Origin: Candidatus Heimdallarchaeota archaeon | GTDB taxonomy: Archaea > Asgardarchaeota > Heimdallarchaeia > Heimdallarchaeales > Kariarchaeaceae | Assembly: GCA_027016475.1 (NCBI GenBank) | Contig: JALUTL010000105.1 | Location: 1-5,498, forward strand | Length of the DNA stretch: 5,498 nt | Direction: 5' to 3' | Shown: piece after piece, positions 1 to 5,445 of the stretch | Layout: each line of letters opens with the position of its first letter | Position numbering within the stretch: the stretch's first letter is position 1 | Program-made: the position numbers and the translations under genes | Notes under the pieces: generated by a model | The model's database searches: none | Told to the model about the DNA's origin: nothing | Seen by the model: the letters and a program-made list of their open reading frames with translations, nothing else

Positions 1-140
1 GTTCTCCAATGTTTCATTTGGTTGATCTTTGAAATTATCGGTTCAATTTCCTTCGAAGGAAATTGTGCTTTGTTTTTTTTCTGTGTTTTATTATGGGTTG
101 GCGATTTCTTCTTGGGTTCGAAGTTTCTTTTTGAACTCAT
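1..140 (-). CDS. csm2: Probable Csm2, small subunit of the type III-A effector complex (5' end only, runs off the left edge)
   Basis: Only the first 46 codons are in the window. The protein begins MSSKRNFEPKKKSPTHNKTQ and is very rich in Lys and Asn/Gln for about 25 residues. A segment that looks like the start of a helix follows (roughly residues 32-46, with the motif IEPIISKINQ). Csm2 is a small all-helical protein, several copies of which line the crRNA-target duplex in Csm complexes; a basic N-terminus would suit nucleic-acid contact. The main support is context: in type III-A operons csm2 normally follows cas10/csm1 directly. The ATG (140-138) overlaps the csm1 stop in a TAATG junction, and an AGGAGG ribosome binding site sits 9 nt upstream inside csm1, so the two are translationally coupled. 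No family-defining motif is visible in this fragment, so the name rests mostly on gene order. It also contains a slippery-type heptamer and a perfect palindrome (separate entries). Confidence 0.62.
   Translation of the reverse strand, partial: MSSKRNFEPKKKSPTHNKTQKKNKAQFPSKEIEPIISKINQMKHWR
44..65. repeat. Perfect 22-nt palindrome inside the csm2 start region
   Basis: The half-site CAATTTCCTTC (44-54) is followed with no gap by its exact reverse complement (55-65), centred on TTCGAA. In the csm2 transcript it could fold into a stem of about 9 bp with a TCGA loop. It lies 6 nt downstream of the heptamer A AAA AAC (78-72 on the minus strand), whose codon phase is AAA AAA AAC. As DNA it could equally be a dyad binding site. 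A match of this length is unlikely by chance in a window this size, but its function is unknown. Confidence 0.85.
72..78 (-). other. A AAA AAC heptamer in the phase of a -1 frameshift site
   Basis: The csm2 frame reads CAG AAA AAA AAC AAA here, so the heptamer A AAA AAC sits in the X XXY YYZ phase used by programmed -1 frameshift sites. A 6-nt spacer and a perfect palindrome follow. A -1 shift would read nine more codons (QSTISFEGN) and stop at TGA (45-43), giving a truncated basic peptide of about 31 residues. The arrangement is seen directly; that ribosomes use it is conjecture, and Lys-rich, A-rich coding produces such heptamers easily. Confidence 0.3.
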
Positions 141-2689
141 TAATTTTTGCCTCCTGATTTGGTTGAATAGATGGCCCAGCTCAGCGGAAGCCTGAGCCAA
201 TGGAAAATGGCAGTCCATTTGTTGAACTCCTCCAAGGTTCGTTGTTTGTTCTTAAAGCGCCTGTGCAGGTGATAGGCAAGCAATGGTTGGTGAATCTTGC
301 TGGTTTTGAATCCGCTCAATTCTAACTCCTCCTGTTCTATTGCACCAAGAAGAGTATTCTCTTCTTCCCTTAGAAGCAGAAGGTTGTGCAGAAATGATCT
401 TTTGGTTTCACTGGTCTGATCCTGAAGAGTCTGAATGACATTGTTGCCGAAATTGAGCAGGGACTCAAGCGTTTCCGGGTAGTGTGCCTTGATCCATGGC
501 ATTTCGGTGGCCTGAGCCCAGAAAACCGTCTCGTCAAACAATGTGACTGCGTTCTTCAGTGACGCCTTCTTGTACTTGAGGTAGCTTTTGCTTCTCTCCA
601 ACATGTGCTCGGCCTTTTGGATGTGCAACGCCAATGGCTCCTTGGATCTGAAGAGATGGATGGCTCCGCTGAGTGTAATGAAGGGATTGTTTGCCACATA
701 GCTCCTGAATTCTTTGTAGACTTCCAGAGCAAAGTGTACCAGGACATTCCAAGGGCCAACATAAGCAAGGTCGTCACCTCCGCTAAAAATCGAGTAGATT
801 GTTGACGATTTTTTCGCTTCGCATTTTTTACAGCTGAATTCATCAAGAATATTGTTGAGAACATAGATCTTTCCTAGTTCGTCTTTGAGGGTCACCTGCC
901 TGAACTTGTCCATGTGGGTTGAACACGGTTCTTCGATGTATGAATACTTGAGCTTCTGAGCCAGAATGGGCACATAGCTGCTGAAAAAGAGGTCAAGTCT
1001 CATGGAGATGTCCTTGACCTTTGCAAGGGATCGTTCTGCATCATGTGCAAAAGTAGACGTGGCGAAGATTGCTCCAAGATTGTCTACATCAGCCTTAAAA
1101 ATGGCAAGACGATCCATTCCGGCTGCAATATGGACAAAGTTGTCGAAGCTTATTGGGTTTCCATTGAAGTCATTGGGAATGGAAAGCCTGAATCCAAGCT
1201 CTGTAAGCCCATACCCTTCTTGAAGGATTTGTTCAGCCCTCTTGTCCATGTACAGGAACGCGGTATCTCCCGGAGCCTCTGTAAGGCCCTCTGTTGATTT
1301 CAGCAGGTAAAAATTGACTCCGAGAATTGAAATGGGCTTGTTCTTGGTGATTTTCAATTTCTGCCGGGTTCTGAGAATTCCTTCTATTTTCGGAAGATCA
1401 CCTCCCAGTTCCGTATGCATTTCACAGTTGGCGCAGAAATTCTCTGTAAGCCTATCTGAAGCAAGGATGCATCCTGAGCACACTTCATGGGAATCTGTGA
1501 CTCCATAGGGTCTGAAATGGTTGAAAAATCCTGCTTGATCATCGGAACAGTCAAGCGGATCGAACCGTGCACGGGTCAGGGCAGAGTTCATCTTACTTTC
1601 AAGCTCCTTGAACGATTTCAGGTCAGTGTTGCTGACGGAGATCCATGCAATCGAAAGGGAGAGGGTACCGGGAAATTCCTTTCTCAAGAAGTCCTTGATC
1701 CTTTTGCGTTCCTCCTTGAGAACTGTGATGTTGGTCTCTGTGTTTGGTACCAAGAGAGTGAATGTTCCTGCTGCCTTGACTATGATTGCAGTTTCAGAGA
1801 GTTCCATCCTTCTGAGTAGAGTATGAAGTATGGCTTCTGAAATGAGCTGAATGAAGAAAGATCTCCCGCGCAATCGTTTGCTCATTCGCTTCCTTGCGAA
1901 TTCAGGTGTTTTCACCTCGAAAATGAACTTCTGGATGCCATTTAGGTCTCCCTTGATAAGCAGATGACGCGGTGTCTCGTGATCCAGTTGACCGGTTTCT
2001 CCATGCTCAAGATCATACTGCCTCATGCTTCTGGCAATGGCGGCAGTTGTTGTCAAGTGATTGTACAGGCTGACATTGGGCCTTGTGAAGTAGCCTGCAC
2101 TGACTACATTCAACGTGTATCTTTTCAGGATGTCCAAGACAGTAGTCATCCAATTGTAGTAATCCATTTCCGCAGGAATCTTTTGCAACTCCGCTTCAAG
2201 TTTGTTCCAAAGCGATTTGCTGTCGTTAATCAGCGTCGATTTGTCTGTGGTTTTAGTCGGAAACAGTGAGTTCTTGTCTGCAACATCTATAGGCTTTGCA
2301 GCATAGTAATGGTCAGTCAATTTAGCGCTTTCCTTGAACGGGTGATCTTCCAATATTACGGATGAGAAGATACATTGAAGCTCTCGGTTTGGTTCTGATT
2401 CCTCATCCTTTTCCCGATCCATTGCCGCCGAATACCAATCCCCTTTTTTTACAGCCATTATGCCTCTGATTGGCTCACCCTTGTCATGATGCTTCAAAGC
2501 CATGTTACGGATTCGTCCGCTGTCAAATCCTTGAGGCAGGTTGAGCTTGTCTAGAAGCTCGCCTGAGTATTCTGCATGTTTTTTCTCTGGTTTGCCATTG
2601 AACGAGTGCTGCCGCAACTTTCCTATGTCATGGAAAAGAGCCGCAATTTCACATTCCCTAGAATCAAGTAAATGATCTTTTTCGGTCAT
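140..2689 (-). CDS. csm1: Cas10/Csm1, large subunit of the type III-A CRISPR effector (HD nuclease plus GGDD cyclic-oligoadenylate synthase)
   Basis: Complete 849-residue protein, within the usual Csm1 size range. Upon target RNA binding, Cas10 cuts ssDNA through its HD domain and makes cyclic oligoadenylate from ATP through its Palm domains. Domains seen in order: an N-terminal HD domain with FHDIGK (H20-D21) and HHDKG (67-71); a first Palm with GDLNGIQKF (247-255) and KRLRGRSFF just after, both typical of Csm1; a degenerate AAGTF (306-310) where active GGDEF-like domains carry GG; a Zn-ribbon C404-x2-C407 and C419-x2-C422; a second Palm with ADVDNLGAIF (D534, D536) and SGGDD (G637-D640); and a helical C-terminal domain. 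A further CxxC (C620, C623) sits just before GGDD. Both active sites look intact, so ssDNase and cOA synthesis are expected. The ATG at 2689 is the only ATG, GTG or TTG start between the upstream in-frame TAG (2746-2744) and the HD motif. Only a weak AAGG lies 12 nt before it. It is the first gene of the minus-strand cas operon and overlaps csm2. Confidence 0.96.
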   Translation of the reverse strand: MTEKDHLLDSRECEIAALFHDIGKLRQHSFNGKPEKKHAEYSGELLDKLNLPQGFDSGRIRNMALKHHDKGEPIRGIMAVKKGDWYSAAMDREKDEESEPNRELQCIFSSVILEDHPFKESAKLTDHYYAAKPIDVADKNSLFPTKTTDKSTLINDSKSLWNKLEAELQKIPAEMDYYNWMTTVLDILKRYTLNVVSAGYFTRPNVSLYNHLTTTAAIARSMRQYDLEHGETGQLDHETPRHLLIKGDLNGIQKFIFEVKTPEFARKRMSKRLRGRSFFIQLISEAILHTLLRRMELSETAIIVKAAGTFTLLVPNTETNITVLKEERKRIKDFLRKEFPGTLSLSIAWISVSNTDLKSFKELESKMNSALTRARFDPLDCSDDQAGFFNHFRPYGVTDSHEVCSGCILASDRLTENFCANCEMHTELGGDLPKIEGILRTRQKLKITKNKPISILGVNFYLLKSTEGLTEAPGDTAFLYMDKRAEQILQEGYGLTELGFRLSIPNDFNGNPISFDNFVHIAAGMDRLAIFKADVDNLGAIFATSTFAHDAERSLAKVKDISMRLDLFFSSYVPILAQKLKYSYIEEPCSTHMDKFRQVTLKDELGKIYVLNNILDEFSCKKCEAKKSSTIYSIFSGGDDLAYVGPWNVLVHFALEVYKEFRSYVANNPFITLSGAIHLFRSKEPLALHIQKAEHMLERSKSYLKYKKASLKNAVTLFDETVFWAQATEMPWIKAHYPETLESLLNFGNNVIQTLQDQTSETKRSFLHNLLLLREEENTLLGAIEQEELELSGFKTSKIHQPLLAYHLHRRFKNKQRTLEEFNKWTAIFHWLRLPLSWAIYSTKSGGKN
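150..155 (-). promoter_or_regulatory. Ribosome binding site of csm2, inside the 3' end of csm1
   Basis: Plus-strand CCTCCT reads AGGAGG on the coding strand, with 9 nt between it and the csm2 ATG. It lies in the last codons of csm1 and fixes the csm2 start at 140. With the TAATG stop-start overlap it indicates coupled translation of the two subunits. Confidence 0.75.
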
Positions 2690-2705
2690 GGGATCACATT
2701 GCCTT

Positions 2706-2719
2706 GAAAGGAGGTTATC
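2706..2719 (-). other. Copy of the 16S rRNA 3' tail (anti-Shine-Dalgarno mimic) in the csm1 5' UTR
   Basis: On the csm1 strand this reads GATAACCTCCTTTC, which differs at one position from the canonical 16S 3' end GATCACCTCCTTTC. On the plus strand it is an extended Shine-Dalgarno, AAAGGAGGT, but no ATG or TTG follows at a usable distance; the nearest start, GTG at 2730, is 15 nt away and opens only five codons. GGAG (2710-2713) and CTCC (2719-2722) could also form a small hairpin. In the operon mRNA the CCTCCT could pair with the csm2 AGGAGG. The resemblance is seen; any role is conjecture. Confidence 0.35.
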
Positions 2720-2740
2720 TCCCTTCCCAGTGGAATTATT

Positions 2741-2769
2741 ACTCTAAGGATTTAAACTTTTTTCGTCAA
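2741..2769 (-). promoter_or_regulatory. Promoter of the csm1-csm2 operon (archaeal BRE/TATA reading preferred)
   Basis: On the minus strand CGAAAAAAG (2765-2757) runs directly into TTTAAAT (2756-2750), a good match to an archaeal BRE plus TATA box. It would place the transcription start about 25 nt downstream, near 2728, leaving a 5' UTR of about 38 nt. The same stretch also offers a bacterial sigma-70 pattern: TTGACG (2769-2764), 17 nt, TAGAGT (2746-2741). Both predict transcription of csm1 from this spot, so the position is firmer than the domain of life. Confidence 0.5.
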
Positions 2770-2829
2770 TGATGACAGTTTGCCCTTTGCAAAATTCTGA
2801 TTCACCAGTCTGAAATATCGGAGTAGATC

Positions 2830-2853
2830 AAAAATTTTTTTAACCACCAAGGA
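2830..2853 (+). promoter_or_regulatory. Possible promoter and ribosome binding site of the TPR gene
   Basis: A run of five A then seven T and AA (2830-2843) could be an archaeal BRE/TATA element. It lies about 25 nt before the ATG at 2865 and so would give an almost leaderless transcript. Alternatively AAGGA (2849-2853), 11 nt before the ATG, could act as a weak Shine-Dalgarno on a longer transcript. The two readings exclude each other. GATAAT (2852-2857) looks like a bacterial -10 but has no matching -35. Confidence 0.3.
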
Positions 2854-2864
2854 TAATATACGCG

Positions 2865-4799
2865 ATGAAAAATTTATGGGGAGCAATTGAAAAGGGAGAT
2901 TTCATCATGGCCCGCAATCTTCTCTCAATGCTCCCTAAGCCATGGACCGATGAAATGAAACTGGTTCATGCGATCCTGCTGCTTCAGGAGGGAGAACATC
3001 AGACAGCCATGAACCTTTTGAGTTCACTTGAAAACCAATTTGAGCAGGGAGGTTATCTTCACATGGCATGGCTGATGGCGCTGGCTGAAGCGGAATTCAA
3101 GATGGGTAAGCTCAACGAGGCACTCAAAACTGCGGAACCCCTGCTCAAGCTGGCAAGTATTGCAAAAAACGATTTTTTTGAAACTCACGCATTGTATAGG
3201 CAAGGAATTGTCAATATCGCACGAGGTCGGTTCGATTTGTCATTGAATTACCTGACAGATGGTTTGGCAAAGGTGGACAAGCACAAGTACCCATATGTGT
3301 ATGGCCTCTTGGTCAATGGGCTTGGCTTCTGCTACTATCAGATGGGCAACTATGACAAAAGCCTTGTATTCTACAGGCGGGCCCGAGAGTTTTTCATGTC
3401 GACAGGGCAGACCAAACCCTATTTGGGTACCATGATCAACTGTGCCAACATCTTGCTTGCAAAAGGAGACATGAAGCAGGCGTTGGATGAGTACAAGCAG
3501 ATTGCTGTAGAATCCTACAGAACAGGATTCAAGCAAGGGCTGTTCTTGGCCACAGCATCCATAGGATCAATCTACCTCAAGCTTGGGCAATTCGACCTAG
3601 CTTTGCTCCAATACTCGGTGGCCCTCAAGCTGTCAATCCCCTTGGACAACAGGGTTGACATATCTCAAGTCTATGAAGAAATGGCGGAAATCTACTATTA
3701 CCGAGGAAATTATGGGCTTGCCCTCGTTCTCTGTGACAAATCGCTCCAGACAAGAAAGGATGTTGGCAATCCCCAATTGGTGGCGCAATCCCTGTTTCTT
3801 TCAGGATTGATACAGCATAAGCTGAAACGTGACATAAAAGACATTATCCGGCAACTTCACAAGGAATGGATGAAAACTCCATTGGAAGCCATTCGGACAA
3901 TGGAATTGGGGTTGATGGTGTTGTGGCAGAAAGCGAATAAGCCTGAGCTGGAGGAACTGGGCAGGCTTGTTCACTCAAAGCAGGTTCCCATGTCGCTCCG
4001 TCTCAAGGTCATAGAAATTCTTGTCAATTTCACTCTCGACCAGATAGTGCAGGAAGGGAAAGTGTTGATCAAGGATCTGATCGAAGTTGTTTCGATCATC
4101 GACCATTACCTGCAGTACGCTGAGGAACAGAGTTCTGTGTTCCATAAGCTCATCGGACTTCTCATGAAGGCCAAGCTGTATGTCATCCAAAGGGAAGTTG
4201 GACTGGCGGAAATCACCATAGAACTGGCGGAAAGCCTTGTGCAGCAATTTGGGATTTCCGCATTGAAGGATACCATCGAGGACCTGAGAACCTGGCTCCT
4301 CAATGATGTTGGAATCAACGATTTCCATCCCCGAATCATTGCAGAGCTTGGTATCGAGCAGGATCTTACTTTTATCTATCCCAATATGGTTCCGCTCCAG
4401 CATTTTCCGCTGTCTTTCATAGTCACAAATGAACATGACATAGAAATCCTTTCCGTTCCTCTTTATGGCACTCCCGAAACCAACATGTTCCTTTCTGGTC
4501 TTCTGTTCGCATTGAAGCTCATCCGCTCCGCCCAAATGGATCTTGATGTGGACACGATCGAGCTGGTGGACTATTCCATTCTCTGCCGGCACGCAAACAA
4601 GCTTTCTTTTTGGTTGATCTTCAAAGGAAAGCCATCTGCCGCCTACAGAGAGAGATTCTTTTCGCTGGTTGACCAGTTGAAGAAGAACGAGTGGCTTGAC
4701 AAAATGAAGGACAGGACATTGGTTGACACATCCGAAGCGGGAGGCCTGATACGGTTCATCCAAAACCGATTGAAAAGTTCTTCAGAACTGTCTAACTAA
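2865..4799 (+). CDS. Tetratricopeptide-repeat protein with a C-terminal longin/roadblock-like alpha/beta domain
   Basis: A 644-residue protein with no signal peptide or membrane segment, so probably cytoplasmic. About six to seven TPR-like helical hairpins can be seen from residue 1 to 320, the clearest at about 106-136 (ALYRQGIVNIARGRFDLSLN), 143-176 (LGFCYYQMGNYDKSLVFYRR), 224-257 (IGSIYLKLGQFDLALLQYSV) and 264-297 (MAEIYYYRGNYGLALVLCDK). A more degenerate helical segment covers about 320-480. Residues about 512-612 alternate as beta-beta-alpha-beta-beta-alpha (FIVTN, IEILSVPL, FLSGLLFALKLI, TIELVDYSIL, LSFWLIF, then AAYRERFFSLVDQL), the order of profilin-like longin/roadblock domains. TPRs are protein-binding scaffolds, so a partner-binding or regulatory role is likely. 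I see no CARF, HEPN, CHAT protease or nuclease motif. The ATG at 2865 is the first start after an in-frame TAA (2841-2843). Met15 (2907, preceded by AGGGAG) is an alternative, but residues 1-14 complete the first helix. The gene lies between the cas operon and the CRISPR leader, divergent from csm1. TPR fold is confident, C-terminal fold is inferred, CRISPR role is unproven. Confidence 0.85.
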   Translation: MKNLWGAIEKGDFIMARNLLSMLPKPWTDEMKLVHAILLLQEGEHQTAMNLLSSLENQFEQGGYLHMAWLMALAEAEFKMGKLNEALKTAEPLLKLASIAKNDFFETHALYRQGIVNIARGRFDLSLNYLTDGLAKVDKHKYPYVYGLLVNGLGFCYYQMGNYDKSLVFYRRAREFFMSTGQTKPYLGTMINCANILLAKGDMKQALDEYKQIAVESYRTGFKQGLFLATASIGSIYLKLGQFDLALLQYSVALKLSIPLDNRVDISQVYEEMAEIYYYRGNYGLALVLCDKSLQTRKDVGNPQLVAQSLFLSGLIQHKLKRDIKDIIRQLHKEWMKTPLEAIRTMELGLMVLWQKANKPELEELGRLVHSKQVPMSLRLKVIEILVNFTLDQIVQEGKVLIKDLIEVVSIIDHYLQYAEEQSSVFHKLIGLLMKAKLYVIQREVGLAEITIELAESLVQQFGISALKDTIEDLRTWLLNDVGINDFHPRIIAELGIEQDLTFIYPNMVPLQHFPLSFIVTNEHDIEILSVPLYGTPETNMFLSGLLFALKLIRSAQMDLDVDTIELVDYSILCRHANKLSFWLIFKGKPSAAYRERFFSLVDQLKKNEWLDKMKDRTLVDTSEAGGLIRFIQNRLKSSSELSN

Positions 4800-4811
4800 A
4801 AGGGAGTTGTA

Positions 4812-4931
4812 ATGCTTCCAATTTTTTGCAAAAACCAAGCCGTCAGCGTCTATGGATGGCGAATTTTGCCAAAGCTGGAACGACTCCAAAAATTTTATGA
4901 GAAGACACGCTGGAAATGGGTTACAACATGA
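4812..4931 (+). CDS. Possible 39-residue basic small protein within the leader
   Basis: An ATG 12 nt after the TPR stop is preceded by AGGGAG with 5-nt spacing and opens 39 codons ending at TGA (4929-4931). The product starts MLPIFCKNQAVSVYGWRILP, is basic and has three Trp (W16, W34, W36). I do not recognise it. The spacing and ribosome binding site would allow co-translation after the TPR gene. Against it, the ORF is short, lies in what should be CRISPR leader, and contains the oligo-T run. It could also be the remnant of a decayed gene. Confidence 0.3.
   Translation: MLPIFCKNQAVSVYGWRILPKLERLQKFYEKTRWKWVTT
4886..4898 (+). promoter_or_regulatory. Candidate promoter of the CRISPR array
   Basis: CCAAAAA (4886-4892) followed by TTTTAT (4893-4898) resembles an archaeal BRE plus TATA box. 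Transcription would start near 4920, about 80 nt before the first repeat, which is a sensible distance for pre-crRNA. It is the best such match in the leader but is short and AT-rich, so chance is possible. Confidence 0.3.
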
Positions 4932-5129
4932 TGGGGTATGTGCACGAAGGTGATTCGGAATCCTTAAGTAGATGGGCTGTAGATGGAAAATATGCCTCGG
5001 TCGCGGAGGCGTGAAATACCCATTAGGGATTGAAACACGCCGGTCAGTTTTCGCGCAGACTGACGCCCGAACTGTCGCGGAGGCGTGAAATACCCATTAG
5101 GGATTGAAACCTGACTCGCATTATATCGG

Positions 5130-5146
5130 CGGCAGCACTGCTGCCG
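5130..5146 (+). repeat. 7-bp inverted repeat at the 3' end of spacer 2
   Basis: CGGCAGC (5130-5136), a 3-nt loop ACT and GCTGCCG (5140-5146) form a perfect GC-rich hairpin that abuts the next repeat. The structure belongs to the acquired sequence, so the protospacer was probably a hairpin too, for example a terminator stem. Confidence 0.7.
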
Positions 5147-5427
5147 GTCGCGGAGGCGTGAAATACCCATTAGGGATTGAAACGAAGAGGAGGTGGGGTG
5201 GGAGAGGGAAGCAGTGTTCAAGTCGCGGAGGCGTGAAATACCCATTAGGGATTGAAACATAAGTTTTTATGGATGGGGTCCCATATTTATATAGAGGGTC
5301 GCGGAGGCGTGAAATACCCATTAGGGATTGAAACAATCGCCCGTCATGGAAGCCCGTAAAATAGGCTCTCAGTCGCGGAGGCGTGAAATACCCATTAGGG
5401 ATTGAAACGCGAACCCATTTGTCCAGG

Positions 5428-5445
5428 CCTCCCACACCTGGGAGG
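5428..5445 (+). repeat. Inverted repeat at the 3' end of spacer 6
   Basis: CCTCCCA (5428-5434), loop CACC and TGGGAGG (5439-5445) are perfectly complementary. Six base pairs are entirely within the spacer; the seventh uses the first G of the following repeat. As in spacer 2 the hairpin touches the spacer-repeat border. Confidence 0.7.

Larger units (their letters stand above)
4800..4999 (+). promoter_or_regulatory. CRISPR leader region
   Basis: The 200 bases between the TPR stop and the first repeat are the expected leader, because the repeats end in ATTGAAAC on the plus strand, which is the usual crRNA 5' tag. Transcription should therefore enter the array from here. The region is not as AT-rich as many leaders. 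It contains an oligo-T run (4822-4827) that might terminate the TPR transcript in an archaeon, a short inverted repeat TGGC/GCCA (4857-4871) and a possible promoter (separate entry). The part next to the first repeat should hold the adaptation signals, which I cannot identify without relatives. Confidence 0.65.

Noticed and set aside
1487..1819. 110-codon ORF on the plus strand within csm1
   Set aside because: It is antisense to conserved Csm1 Palm and Zn-ribbon sequence and has no family features; other short plus-strand ORFs in csm1 are the same kind of shadow.
1901..1921. Inverted repeat AGGTG-TTTT-CACCT within csm1
   Set aside because: A 5-bp stem with bulged extension, inside codons of the conserved Palm region; this is common by chance in coding sequence.
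2730..2747. Leader-peptide ORF (GTG, five codons, TAA) after the plus-strand AAAGGAGGT
   Set aside because: The 15-nt spacing is too long and the peptide has no attenuator features.
3975..4763. 262-codon ORF antisense to the 3' half of the TPR gene
   Set aside because: The plus strand here encodes a regular helical protein with alpha/beta structure, while the antisense product has no recognisable domain and no ribosome binding site that I can see.
2865..4799. TPR-CHAT (Csx29-like) or CARF effector identity for the TPR protein
   Set aside because: The C-terminal part is far too short for a CHAT protease and shows no His/Cys catalytic pattern; no CARF-type ligand motif and no HEPN R-x4-6-H motif in a fitting context was found.
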